64,000 nt of DNA from Distichodus sexfasciatus (lineage: Eukaryota > Chordata > Actinopteri > Characiformes > Distichodontidae). The stretch lies in the NCBI GenBank assembly GCA_032718565.1, contig JAVGVS010000097.1:316227-380226 (forward strand), in the 5' to 3' direction. Every line of letters starts with the position of its first letter. Position 1 is the first letter of the stretch. Shown piece after piece: positions 33,301-45,300 of the stretch. Under the pieces are notes generated by a model that worked only from the letters and a program-made list of their open reading frames with translations, did no database searches and had not been told where the DNA came from. A program made the position numbers and the translations under genes.

Positions 33301-33730
33301 TGTCACGTTCGGGTGTGTCGGCACTACAAGAGGCGAGGTCACGGTGCAAGCCATCTTTATTTACAAACTATAAACAAACAGGAACATAAACCGGCACGAG
33401 GGCCACAAACAAAGCAAGACTCGCTGAAACTTCAAAACATACAAACAGCACGCCAACATGGGGAGGATAGAGTGAGCGTGGGCCAACAAGAAACACTGGC
33501 CCAAATAATCCGAATGAACCAATGATGGGAGAACCAACAGAAACAAGGGGCTGGACTGAAACAAACAAGAACCAGGTGAGGGTACTAATAAACTGTGATC
33601 AACCAATGAGAGACAACAGGAAGGTGGGACTTAGACTTTGACAGACAGCACAGGACAAACCTCAAAACACCAAACCAGGACAATGGCGGCATCTGCTGGC
33701 CGCTAACAAAAGTCCAGGGGGGTCATGACA
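33301..33730 (-). mobile_element. Solo LTR
   Basis: On minus it begins TGTCATGACCCCCC and ends CCCGAACGTGACA. It has AATAAAGATGGC as a polyadenylation signal about 50 bp before the end. The flanks ACATA and ATATA match at 4 of 5 bp. No internal retroelement genes adjoin. Typical of a Gypsy or ERV solo LTR. Confidence 0.78.
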
Positions 33731-33925
33731 ATATAAACATTAATATTACCGTTTTTCTCATTTATTTTGATGCTGCAGTCAATTCAAACTCCACATTTTC
33801 AAATCAGTTAACACACTAAACAGAAGCACTCTGGTCTAAATGACACATTTTGTTTGCAAAAGGCTCTAACGGTGCCTAAACCTTTAAAACGTGCAACTAA
33901 AGCTCATATTTCTTTCAAACAACAA

Positions 33926-34022
33926 CTTGCAGCCAATTTAGAGTCACCAATTAACCTATAGGTCATGCTTTTTGGGTTGTGAGAGGAAACCAAAGCACTC
34001 GGAGAAAACCCACATGTATCCT
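33926..34022 (-). repeat. SINE-B fragment
   Basis: CCAATTTAGAGTCACCAATT, GAGAGGAAACC and GGAGAAAACCCACATG. Confidence 0.7.
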
Positions 34023-34025
34023 AAT

Positions 34026-34573
34026 CCCCCAGCGCAGCGTCGGAGCTGCTCACACCACAGAGTTTTCCCCTGGTTTTCGGGCAGGCTTGAGCACTGTACA
34101 AACTGCTCTCTCAGTAGAGTGTGTGATACAGTGTGTGTTTGTGTCGTCCTCCTAACAGTGGGAGTGTGAGGTGTTACCCCACTGCTGCTGGATTCTCACA
34201 CTCCAGCAGCACCAGCTGTTACCCGCAGCTATATTTATACTTTTTTAATTTTCACTCTACCTCTCTCACACGTTTTCTCTCACCCCTGTTTTTTGGGAAT
34301 GTATCTACAGGGCAGTGTGGTGTCAGGAGGAAAAAAAAACTGATCTATAAAGACTGCGAACTTCCACTCGCTCTCTCTCTCTCCCTCTCAGGTCTGAAGG
34401 TCTACCGAAGAGATTAGAAAAACACTGCCACGGTTTTTACACACAAGTCACAGTGTTTGTTGCACAACTTGCACTGGCTTTTAAACGAATTTTTAAAAAC
34501 TTGCTGTGGCCTTTTTTGATGTCTTTCTCATCTTCTCAAATGGAGTGCAAGCACAAACGTAACAGGAATGAAC
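34026..34573. other. No feature recognised
   Basis: Nothing recognised apart from a short (CT)n run near 34370-34390. Confidence 0.5.
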
Positions 34574-34735
34574 AGTCACCATTTACATTTACAGCATTTA
34601 GCTTCCATTTCCTAATTGCAGGGAGAGTCTCTCTGAGTGCAACTTGGGGTCAAGGGTTTTGCTCAAGGAACCAATGATGGTGTTGCTAGAAACAGGATTC
34701 AAACCCACAACCACCCGGTCCAGTGGCCACCACCG
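34574..34735 (-). repeat. V-SINE-like SINE
   Basis: In reverse complement it has the TGCTAAATGCTGTAAATG-type tail and GCACTCAGAGAGACTCTCCC. The B-box-like GGATTCAAACCC lies to the right. Degraded. Confidence 0.65.
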
Positions 34736-34799
34736 CCTCCAAATCACCACTGGTATGATAATATGGTGCGAAAACATTTTCAGCCCTCAGTCTGCTCTG

Positions 34800-34896
34800 T
34801 TGTGAGTGAGTGTCATCTTTGTCACTGTGAACACCCCACAGCACGGCACACAGTGCACCACAGTGGGATTCGAACTGGTGATCTTCTGATCACGGG
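34800..34896 (-). repeat. SINE-A, left half of palindrome
   Basis: Tail joined directly to the head by an internal deletion. The head arm is 34861-34895. Confidence 0.85.
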
Positions 34897-34938
34897 GCAA
34901 ACGCCGTGATCAGAAGATCACCAGTTCGAATCCCACTG
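34861..34938. repeat. Perfect 35-bp inverted repeat
   Basis: Arms 34861-34895 and 34904-34938 are exact reverse complements around an 8-base loop, GGCAAACG. Both arms carry the SINE-A B box and the same small internal deletion. Confidence 0.95.
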
Positions 34939-35065
34939 AGGTACTCATGAGCAAGGTACCGTCCCCAAGCACTGCTCCCCGTTAACTGCCCACTGCGCCT
35001 TCACGGAGGTCACATTTGGTTGTGGTGCACACCGCCTGATCACAATGACAAATAATCACTCACCC
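34903..35065 (+). repeat. SINE-A, right half of palindrome
   Basis: B box GTTCGAATCC joined to CACTGAGGTACTCATGAGC and the full tail AATGACAAATAATCACTCAC. Confidence 0.88.
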
Positions 35066-35621
35066 TAGGGACAAATCTAAAATAAGAAAACATTGCTGAA
35101 TCCTAGGATTTTTTGGAAAACGGTGGGTTTGAAAATCAATTTTCGCCTTAGAAATGGCTGATAAACGAATGAGGAAAATGTGCATTAGTGCGGCTCACCG
35201 CTCAGTCATTGAGTCAACCTGGCCCAATTCCGATTCACTTCGGCATCAGCTGTGAATATTCCAGTTATTTGGGTGTGTGTCCTTAGAACGCGGATTCCGG
35301 TGAGAATCTTTCCTCTATCGTGTTAGAGAGTTCTTATACCAACTCGTGTGTTCGCCAACCTATTCGCGTTGTACTCTGTGTTCCACGTTACACAGGTTAA
35401 CGGCTAACGGCTAGCATTTTTGCCATATCCTAACCAGATCACTGACAACATTAGGTAATAAGGTGATAAAACATATAGTAAAAATATTCTCTCAAATAAT
35501 AATCAACATTATAAGTGTAGGTAAGAGAATAGACTATCTAAAGATTATGTTGATGTATTGTCAATCTACGTTGTGCCAAAGTGGTGAAATGAATTAAAAT
35601 TAAGGGTTACTAGGTCTTAAA
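35066..35621. other. No feature recognised
   Basis: Nothing recognised. Confidence 0.5.
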
Positions 35622-35998
35622 AAGTTCATTCATTCATTCATTTTCCAAACCACTTAATCCCAACTGGGGTCGCAGTGGGACCGGAGCCTATCCCGGGAAC
35701 TGACGGGCGCAAGGTGGGGACCGATTCTGGGCAGGTGCCAACACACCGCAGGGCGCGCACACACAATCACACTCACATTCACACCTTACGGGGCCAATTT
35801 AGAGTTGCCAATAAACCTATATTGCATGTTTTTGTACTGTGGGAAGAAACCAGAGCACCCAGAGGAAACCCACGCGAACACAGGGAGAGCATGCAAACTC
35901 CACACAGAAGGACCCTACAGCCGTCCCCGGGGTTCAAACCGAGGACCTTCTCGCTGCGAGGTGGCAGCGCTAACCACTGCGCCACTGTGCTACCTATC
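35622..35998 (-). repeat. SINE-B, near full length
   Basis: (ATTC)n tail at left (CATTCATTCATTCATT), GGAGCCTATCCCGGG, GCCAACACACCGCAGGGC, GGTTCAAACCGAGGACC and GCGCTAACCACTGCGCCAC at the tRNA-like head. Confidence 0.88.
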
Positions 35999-36171
35999 TT
36001 AAAAAGTTAAGAAAGTTAATTTTTGTTCATTTTGAACCTCAACCAAAAACAAGTTTTCAACAGCATCTCATTAAATACTTATGCATGCAGGTGGACATAC
36101 TTTACTTCAGATCCTTTAAAAATACAAATGCACACTGACTTCCCCGTTCCAAATATATGTAATTGTATGTG

Positions 36172-36730
36172 CAGTACTGTGCAAAAGTTTTAGGCAGGTG
36201 TGAAAAAATGCTGTAAACAAAGAATGCAACAAACAAAGAAATAATAAATAATGATTGTTTTTTTAAATCAATTTACAAAATGCAAAGTGAGTGAACAAAA
36301 GAAAAATCTAAATCAAATCAGTATTTGGTGTTACTACCTTTTGCCTTCAAACCAGCATCAATTCTTATAGGTACACTTGCACAAAGTCAGGGATTTTGTA
36401 GGATTGTAGTCAGGTGTATGATCAAGCAATTATACCAAACAGGTGCTGATGATCATCATTGTCACACGTAGGTTGAAACACAGTCATTAACTGAAACGGA
36501 AACAGCTGTGTAGGAGGCTTAAAACTGGGTGAGGAACAGCCAAACTCTGCTACCAAGGTGAGGTTGTGGAAGACAGTTTCATGTCATGGCAAGATTGAGC
36601 ACAGCAACAAGACACAACGTAGTTCTACTGCATCAGCAAGGTCTTTCCCAGATAAAGATTTCAAAGCAGACTGGGGTTTCTTTCTTTACAGCATTTTTTC
36701 ACACCTGCCTAAAACTTTTGCACAGTACTG
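36172..36730 (+). mobile_element. Tc1-like element, internally deleted
   Basis: Same ends as 4991-5550 (CAGTACTGTGCAAAAG). Flanks TG and TA (one mutated). The right half keeps the start of a Tc1-type transposase read as HGKIEHSNKTQRSS and KDFKADWGF. The catalytic region is gone. Non-autonomous. Confidence 0.87.
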
Positions 36731-36732
36731 TA

Positions 36733-37191
36733 TACTGTATATATATACTTTAAAGTAAAGTTTGAGTATTAAACTTGACACATCCATCTTAGTTTTGCAC
36801 TTTCAGTTATGTGATATATATTTGATAATGGTCACTTTGAGGGCAGTGATACAGTCAGCTAACAGTGCAGTTTGATGGAAGATTCAGGACTCGCACTTCA
36901 AAACACACAACAAATCAAGCAACAAAAAGAAATTAATGTTCATTGGAATTCTCTCATAGAAATGTTGTCTACATCGTATAACTAATTAAAGGCTTTTTGA
37001 TGATTATTTGTTTATCCTCCTGAAATATAGTTTTACAAAAAAAAAAACTTTTTCCAACAACCTTCCGAAAAGATAACTCATATCAGTGAGACTGAATGGA
37101 AAAATGTAAGTTTGTTTTTGATTTTAAAGGTGTTTGATTGATGCGCAGATCCTTCTCGGTGGCATAGAGCTCATCAGTAATGACAAACGCT

Positions 37192-37222
<31 letters not shown>

Positions 37223-38025
37223 CCAAAGCATACTGCAGGTCCTAATGAAGAGCTGATTGAGAGGACCCACACTAGGCTGAGCACATGCTAAACCCTTCAA
37301 ATAATCAGACTAACGAAGAGACGTGTTAGCACTGCAGCCTGCAGAGGACAGAAGATCATTTAGGGTTCATAGTGGACTCCGGAGCAAAATATGTGTGGTA
37401 TGTGGATACATATACAGCTCCGGAAAAAAATAAGAGACCACATCACTTTATTTCTGATTCATTGTTCTTACAGTTTGTGGCTGTGCGTCTGTGTAAAATA
37501 TACAAGTTAATGTTCTTTAATAACTTCACAATGCTTATTTCAAAATTCCAAACACTAAATTATCTGATCTATTATTTTACAGTTACGTGAATAAAAGAAT
37601 ATGGTCCACAAGTCCACAGTGTCCTCATGTGCTGAGGTCTGTTTCCTCTAATCAGCACATTGAATCAGGTGTACAGTGTAGGTGCTGGAATATAACAACA
37701 GAATCGCAGTTATATATAAAAATATGGACTGCTTTCTTATTTTTCACACACCTGCAATTGCAGTAACTCATAAAAGAATACGAAGCTGTACAAGTTACAC
37801 TCACAACCACAGTTAGTGAATAGAAGAAAATGATAAATTATACTGTATATATATACATGTAATAAGACTGGCCAATACATCAAAAATGTATCAAAAACCA
37901 GCACCCGAAAGCTCTAATCGACGTAACCATACCCTCAGTTATTTGGATTATTTTTAAAATCTTTATATATTTTTTAATTCTGTTACTACTTTCTCAGTGT
38001 GTGTTCATGTACTGTCTCTTTACAA
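36733..38025. other. Mostly unassigned, with a Tc1-like end and (CA)n
   Basis: (CA)n at 37197-37222. ATACAGCTCCGGAAAAAAATAAG at 37411-37433 resembles a Tc1-like end, without a partner. Confidence 0.4.
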
Positions 38026-38099
38026 GCCTTGTCTGGTCAAAAAACACCCAGAAATCCCCAAATCAAAATAATTGTTCTTTAATCATAATCGAGTTAAAA

Positions 38100-38290
38100 T
38101 ATCAAATGTGTGGTCAGTAAGCAAACCAAAGCCGCAGTGGCAGTAAAGCAGCATTAAGCTGGACACCGACCGCCATAAAAGAGGAAAAAAGAAGGAGACG
38201 AGAACCAGTGCCGTGTCTTGCCGTCACAAAAACTGAAGTAATTGCGTAGAAACACAAGAATGACAGTTTTCATGATATAAAATGTAGTGT
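38100..38290 (+). mobile_element. Fragment of the 57668-59517 element family
   Basis: GCCGCAGTGGCAGTAAAGCA, TAAGCTGGACACCGACCGCC and CGTGTCTTGCCGTCACAAA recur almost unchanged at 57815-57960. Confidence 0.75.
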
Positions 38291-39160
38291 TCACAAGAAA
38301 GAAACAACAAAATCTTTTGCATGATATACAGTGTGTGTGTGTGTGTGTGTTATTGCATTTTATTATGTAGAGAACATTCTCTAACTAATCATTTTTCTTC
38401 AGTATTTCTATGGAAATATGATGTAGAGTTGTCAAGCTAGAGCAGAATGTTGATTTCAGTTTTTTTCTCCACTCAGGTTTAAACGGGACAAGGTTTAAGT
38501 TTTTAAAAGTATTTGTTTTTATTCTTTTTGCACAGTTTCATGTAAGGGCTGGCAACTTTACTGTGTAACAGTAGAATGGTTTAAATTAATGTTAATTAAT
38601 AGTGTTTTGTTATTCAACATGCGTTTTCTAAGTGCCGCGTTGCCGATAACGCCTCAGCACCGTGGAGAGAGCTCCGGAGACCTGTAGATTAGTGCAAGGT
38701 TGGTTGTGGGATTTAAAATAAGAGCCGAGGCAGAACACAGGGCCAGACATGAAGAGGAGGAAGTGTTCTTAAAAAAGTACATATTTTTATATTTCTCTCT
38801 CCCTCTCTCTCTGCTGTGCTTGCTGTGATTGCTCCTGATTATGCAATGAAGTGTCTTACATAACCGTGTTCAATAAATGACATTGGGAAGGTGCAGGACT
38901 CAGCTGCAGCAGTACACTTTGATACTACTTGAAGCACTTGCGTTCTGTGTGTGTGTGCGTGTTGCTTTGTATGAGAAGCTTTATTTGTCTGTGTGTGTGT
39001 ACGTTGAAGTTTGTTTGCAGCTTTTGCTACCCTTTGCTCGTTTACTGCTGTGTGTGTGTGTCCTCATATGTCTGAATCCATTAGAATGAGGCACCACATC
39101 GTAACTCATCATAACTTGGTTTGGTTCCGTGTTAAGTTTAGGTTCACGGTTAAGGCTGGA
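38291..39160. other. No feature beyond (GT)n runs
   Basis: (GT)n at 38330-38350 and shorter ones near 38946-39060. Confidence 0.5.
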
Positions 39161-39169
39161 GTCACATAT

Positions 39170-39816
39170 GTGACCCTCCACGGCAAAACCAGTCGCTTGT
39201 CGCAATGGAGGTTTCCAAGAAAAACGAGCGTTTATGTTGCGTGGGGTAAAATTTTGGATTTTTTGTTTTTAGTGTTTTGAAACAGTGGAAGGTCTATACT
39301 GTACTGTTGTCAATAAATTTCGCTGAACTGAAACCCTTTCCATCCTAAAAACGTGACTTTCTTGAGGTGAGGAATTCAATTCCAGCAGAATGTTAAAAGT
39401 TTCTGTTTTGACCGCTCTACTTCAATATTTACGCTAAATCCACTGGTTGACTAGCGTGAAGATATTTCTCCGGAATCCATCTCCGTCTCCCGAGTTCAGT
39501 TAACCTAACACAGGTAGACTATCCGTGTGGCTGTGAATGCAGCGTAGGCTACCGTAAATGCAAACGTAGCCGCGACCGCACCAAGCGTCTGTGAGTGCTA
39601 CGGCGATAGTCAACTTCAAAGGCAGATTTCTCCGTTTCTCACTTGGCGTGACAGGAGAAACCCGACTCCTTTGAATGTTGATATCTCAGTCATATGTCGT
39701 CCCATTCATTCCATATAGGTATCGTTTTGAAGCTTGATTTATGCCTTTTCATGAAAACATAATAACTCAATTTTGAAAATTTGTGACAAGCGACTGGTTT
39801 TGCCGTGGAGGGTCAC
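39170..39816 (+). mobile_element. W4 element, copy 4
   Basis: 647 bp. ATAT duplication at 39166-39169 and 39817-39820. Well preserved, with an inverted end of about 34 bp: GTGACCCTCCACGGCAAAAC onward. Confidence 0.93.
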
Positions 39817-40016
39817 ATATATGTGTGCACACTGCCAGAGCTGGTTCAGAACACTACCATGCTGTTTTGTGGGGGTGTGTAGTCTTACAATTAATAAATA
39901 AAATAAACTAATGACTGGTTTTCTTCATCAGTTTAGATTGTGTTTCATTCTGTAACATTCTACCAACTCCATATTCTACAGCTTGTACAAGCTAGTCAGA
40001 GGCATTACGTATTGTA

Positions 40017-40213
40017 AGTGTTGCGGCAATAATGCAACAATGCAGTGAAAGAAGATGTACTTTTAATACTTAAGTATTTTTTAAAACAAGTACTTCAGTA
40101 CTTTAAGTAAAAATTTGACTGTATGACTTTCACTTGTACTGGGGTAACGTTTGACTAGTGGTATCTGTACTTTCACTTAAGTAATAAAGTTAGCTACTTT
40201 GCCCACCTCTGCC
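40017..40213. mobile_element. Miniature element fragment (ACTTAAGTA type)
   Basis: GTACTTCAGTACTTTAAGTA and GCTACTTTGCCCACCTCTGC resemble a common fish MITE. Only one end is clear. Confidence 0.5.
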
Positions 40214-40479
40214 GCTGAGGTACTTATGGAGAACGGGAGAACATTATGGTGTGTGTGTATGCGCGTGTGTATGTGCGTGTGTGTATCCTACTTGACAGCA
40301 ACAAGGTGACGGTGGTCTAAGTGGTTAGCATACTTGCTTCTGGACCACACGCATGCCTTCTAAGCACCTCACAATGCGCTAGGAGAGTTTTAGCATTATC
40401 CGTTATCCTAGCTTGTCATTCTACTGCTTTAGAGCAGGGTAGTTGCAGATTAAGTATGTTTTATTACGTTCTTTGCTTT

Positions 40480-40790
40480 AGCGGCGTCTAAATTATATTC
40501 TTGGTGATGTAAACGCGCTGTACGTGGTTTCCCGCGACTCGATGCGGGTGCTCGCAATATAACTCCCAAAACTCCAGTTCAGTCAAACTGTCCCGTTTAT
40601 GACCAACAAATCTCATATTTTACTGATATATAACAACCAGCGTTCTACTCACAATACAGCTGTTTACTTGATATTATTCTGGACGCACGTCCATCGCATT
40701 ATTGTGATGTGGCTCTGTAGTCGCGGCGCAGGGGATTGTGGGAAATGTAGTTCTCTCCCAGAAATAGCTAAAAATATTGGGATATCTGAT
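40480..40790 (-). mobile_element. hAT-like H1 fragment
   Basis: In reverse: GAACTACATTTCCCACAATC, TTGTGAGTAGAACGCTGG and CGCGTTTACATCACC, all in the order seen at 49600-49870. Confidence 0.75.
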
Positions 40791-41219
40791 GACCGATAAA
40801 TGATTGACCGATAAATGATAAGAATGTCTGCAAAATCACGTAAATGTAATGCGTATTGCGCACATGTAAGCTCTTCTGTGTCCTGCATCATCTTGGCCGA
40901 GCACCCTTACATCAGTGATACTGGGAATAAAGTTTTATGAAGATACTCACTGTTTTGGAAAGAACAGTGAATCCCTCTGAGCCAAAACTAATACAAGAAT
41001 TAGTCTTTGGCAAGATGGATAGTGGCCATGAAATGAGCGGTGGTTACATAACTCCCACAGGGTATATTGCCTTTTTATGCAGAACTTACTTTGGTTTTTG
41101 GGGTAATACAATTTAGAAAGTTCAGGTTGTTGTGTTAATCGCCACACGACTGCAGGACTTTGAACCAGGTGATGTCCGTGGTGCTGCTGACTGGGGTTGG
41201 GTACCGAGGTCAGTTGTTT

Positions 41220-41760
41220 TTATTTATTTATTTTTGAAATTCCACCACCACCCCTCTTTCGGAGGACAACTCTATTTTTAATTACAAATTTCATTGAGCA
41301 GATTTAAAATATACATGCCCTGATGCATCTTTTGGGAGAGAAGGGTACTGACTGAGGGAAAAAACGCAAACCCAAACAAACAAAATAAAACAAAACAAAC
41401 AAACAAAACAAAAGAAAGAACAGGGGGGAGTCCATAATAATAATAATAATAATAATAATGATGATGATGATGATTAGAAAAAGGAGAACAAAAAGGGGAG
41501 GGTTATCAAAACCCCAACATCAACAGGAACAACCAAAAAAACCCAAAAAAAACAAAAACAAACAAATGATATATGTTATGATAATAATAATGATAATAAT
41601 AATAATAAATATATACAGTATGTGTATATATATATGTATATGTATAAAATTATAATAGTAACAGTATAAATAGAAATATATATACACATATATACATAAA
41701 CCCACACAATTACATGCCTGCGTATATGCGTGTGTGTACGTGTGAACTGGTGTGTCACTG
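41220..41760. repeat. A-rich tract with (AAT)n, (ATG)n and TATATG repeats
   Basis: AAACAAAACAAAC-rich stretch, (AAT)n at 41436-41457, (ATG)n to 41473, and an alternating TATATA/TATGTA stretch at 41605-41700. Confidence 0.85.
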
Positions 41761-41764
41761 GAGG

Positions 41765-41944
41765 TGGTAAAGGTCGACGTCATCGGGGGACACAGTGCCC
41801 CCACCCCATCCCTGGCCCAAGGCGAGTGCGGCAGGGGAGGCAATCGAGGCCCCCAGCTAGCCCTCCCCCAGCGCAGGGGGAAGTCAGCAAGGGATCAAGG
41901 GGACGATGGCCTTCACCACAGAGGCTCACAAAAAGGGGTCCCTC
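41765..41944. other. GC-rich stretch of unknown nature
   Basis: Unusually GC-rich against its surroundings (CCCCCACCCCATCCC, GCGAGTGCGGCAGGGG). It directly precedes the V-SINE-like sequence. No function recognised. Confidence 0.4.
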
Positions 41945-42303
41945 CTGAGCAAGACCCTTAAGCCCAAGTTGCTCTCAACGAGGCTGTCCCTGAAATTTGG
42001 AAATGGACGCCACCTTGGGGGCAGTTGGTGGCGTAACGGTAGAGTGTTCACCCCATGATCAGAAGGTCGCAGGTTCGAAGCCAGGGCCGGTAAACTTACC
42101 ACTGAGGTACTCATGAGCAAGGCACCGTCCCCAAGCACTGCTCCCCGGGCGTTTGTTAGCTGCCCGCTGCTCCTTCACGGATGGATCAAATGCAGAGGTC
42201 ACATTTGGTTGTGGCGCACTGTGTGCTGTGCTGTGGTGTGTTCACAATGACAAATAATCACTCTCCTTGAATAAGAGCGTCTGCTAAATGCTGTAAATGT
42301 AAA
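41945..42303 (+). repeat. V-SINE-like SINE split by SINE-A
   Basis: GAGCAAGACCCTTAAGCCCA to CACCTTG at 41945-42017, then AATAAGAGCGTCTGCTAAATG and the TAAATG tail at 42270-42303. The halves join to the expected order when 42018-42269 is left out. Confidence 0.87.
42018..42264 (+). repeat. SINE-A, full length, nested
   Basis: A-box GTGGCGTAACGGTAGAG, B-box GGTTCGAAGCC and tail AATGACAAATAATCACTCT. Flanked by a perfect CCTTG duplication at 42013-42017 and 42265-42269. Confidence 0.9.
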
Positions 42304-42334
42304 TGTAGACACAGGGAATAGCACAGGTAGAAAG

Positions 42335-42344
42335 NNNNNNNNNN
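42335..42344. other. Assembly gap (10 N)
   Basis: Ten N bases immediately before the satellite array, so the array's left edge and true size are unknown. Confidence 1.
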
Positions 42345-45300
42345 AATCGGCTTTGAATCGTCAGAGAAAGAATCGCGATTTGTTTCAATTTTTTCCGCAT
42401 TAATCGGCTTTGAATCGTCAGTGAAAGAATCGTAATTCGATTAGATTTTTCTTCGCATGAATCAGCTTTGAATCGTCAGAGAAAGAATCGCGATTTGTTT
42501 CAATTTTTTCCACATTAATCGGCTTTGAATCGTCAGAGAAAGAATCGCGATTTGTTTCAATTTTTTCCGCATTAATCGGCTTTGAATCGTCAGTGAAAGA
42601 ATCGTAATTCGATTAGATTTTTCTTCGCATGAATCAGCTTTGAATCGTCAGAGAAAGAATCGCGATTTGTTTCAATTTTTTCCACATTAATCGGCTTTGA
42701 ATCGTCAGAGAAAGAATCGCGATTTGTTTCAATTTTTTCCGCATTAATCGGCTTTGAATCGTCAGTGAAAGAATCGTAATTCGATTAGATTTTTCTTCGC
42801 ATGAATCAGCTTTGAATCGTCAGAGAAAGAATCGCGATTTGTTTCAATTTTTTCCACATTAATCGGCTTTGAATCGTCAGAGAAAGAATCGCGATTTGTT
42901 TCAATTTTTTCCGCATTAATCGGCTTTGAATCGTCAGTGAAAGAATCGTAATTCGATTAGATTTTTCTTCGCATGAATCAGCTTTGAATCGTCAGAGAAA
43001 GAATCGCGATTTGTTTCAATTTTTTCCACATTAATCGGCTTTGAATCGTCAGAGAAAGAATCGCGATTTGTTTCAATTTTTTCCGCATTAATCGGCTTTG
43101 AATCGTCAGTGAAAGAATCGTAATTCGATTAGATTTTTCTTCGCATGAATCAGCTTTGAATCGTCAGAGAAAGAATCGCGATTTGTTTCAATTTTTTCCA
43201 CATTAATCGGCTTTGAATCGTCAGAGAAAGAATCGCGATTTGTTTCAATTTTTTCCGCATTAATCGGCTTTGAATCGTCAGTGAAAGAATCGTAATTCGA
43301 TTAGATTTTTCTTCGCATGAATCAGCTTTGAATCGTCAGAGAAAGAATCGCGATTTGTTTCAATTTTTTCCACATTAATCGGCTTTGAATCGTCAGAGAA
43401 AGAATCGCGATTTGTTTCAATTTTTTCCGCATTAATCGGCTTTGAATCGTCAGTGAAAGAATCGTAATTCGATTAGATTTTTCTTCGCATGAATCAGCTT
43501 TGAATCGTCAGAGAAAGAATCGCGATTTGTTTCAATTTTTTCCACATTAATCGGCTTTGAATCGTCAGAGAAAGAATCGCGATTTGTTTCAATTTTTTCC
43601 GCATTAATCGGCTTTGAATCGTCAGTGAAAGAATCGTAATTCGATTAGATTTTTCTTCGCATGAATCAGCTTTGAATCGTCAGAGAAAGAATCGCGATTT
43701 GTTTCAATTTTTTCCACATTAATCGGCTTTGAATCGTCAGAGAAAGAATCGCGATTTGTTTCAATTTTTTCCGCATTAATCGGCTTTGAATCGTCAGTGA
43801 AAGAATCGTAATTCGATTAGATTTTTCTTCGCATGAATCAGCTTTGAATCGTCAGAGAAAGAATCGCGATTTGTTTCAATTTTTTCCACATTAATCGGCT
43901 TTGAATCGTCAGAGAAAGAATCGCGATTTGTTTCAATTTTTTCCGCATTAATCGGCTTTGAATCGTCAGTGAAAGAATCGTAATTCGATTAGATTTTTCT
44001 TCGCATGAATCAGCTTTGAATCGTCAGAGAAAGAATCGCGATTTGTTTCAATTTTTTCCACATTAATCGGCTTTGAATCGTCAGAGAAAGAATCGCGATT
44101 TGTTTCAATTTTTTCCGCATTAATCGGCTTTGAATCGTCAGTGAAAGAATCGTAATTCGATTAGATTTTTCTTCGCATGAATCAGCTTTGAATCGTCAGA
44201 GAAAGAATCGCGATTTGTTTCAATTTTTTCCACATTAATCGGCTTTGAATCGTCAGAGAAAGAATCGCGATTTGTTTCAATTTTTTCCGCATTAATCGGC
44301 TTTGAATCGTCAGTGAAAGAATCGTAATTCGATTAGATTTTTCTTCGCATGAATCAGCTTTGAATCGTCAGAGAAAGAATCGCGATTTGTTTCAATTTTT
44401 TCCACATTAATCGGCTTTGAATCGTCAGAGAAAGAATCGCGATTTGTTTCAATTTTTTCCGCATTAATCGGCTTTGAATCGTCAGTGAAAGAATCGTAAT
44501 TCGATTAGATTTTTCTTCGCATGAATCAGCTTTGAATCGTCAGAGAAAGAATCGCGATTTGTTTCAATTTTTTCCACATTAATCGGCTTTGAATCGTCAG
44601 AGAAAGAATCGCGATTTGTTTCAATTTTTTCCGCATTAATCGGCTTTGAATCGTCAGTGAAAGAATCGTAATTCGATTAGATTTTTCTTCGCATGAATCA
44701 GCTTTGAATCGTCAGAGAAAGAATCGCGATTTGTTTCAATTTTTTCCACATTAATCGGCTTTGAATCGTCAGAGAAAGAATCGCGATTTGTTTCAATTTT
44801 TTCCGCATTAATCGGCTTTGAATCGTCAGTGAAAGAATCGTAATTCGATTAGATTTTTCTTCGCATGAATCAGCTTTGAATCGTCAGAGAAAGAATCGCG
44901 ATTTGTTTCAATTTTTTCCACATTAATCGGCTTTGAATCGTCAGAGAAAGAATCGCGATTTGTTTCAATTTTTTCCGCATTAATCGGCTTTGAATCGTCA
45001 GTGAAAGAATCGTAATTCGATTAGATTTTTCTTCGCATGAATCAGCTTTGAATCGTCAGAGAAAGAATCGCGATTTGTTTCAATTTTTTCCACATTAATC
45101 GGCTTTGAATCGTCAGAGAAAGAATCGCGATTTGTTTCAATTTTTTCCGCATTAATCGGCTTTGAATCGTCAGTGAAAGAATCGTAATTCGATTAGATTT
45201 TTCTTCGCATGAATCAGCTTTGAATCGTCAGAGAAAGAATCGCGATTTGTTTCAATTTTTTCCACATTAATCGGCTTTGAATCGTCAGAGAAAGAATCGC

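Noticed and set aside
33124..33525. 133-codon open frame
   Set aside because: Runs from a W4 element into a solo LTR; chimeric and non-coding.
42018..42100. tRNA gene at the SINE heads
   Set aside because: A and B box-like motifs occur, but no complete cloverleaf is evident and the sequence continues into a repeated SINE body at many sites.
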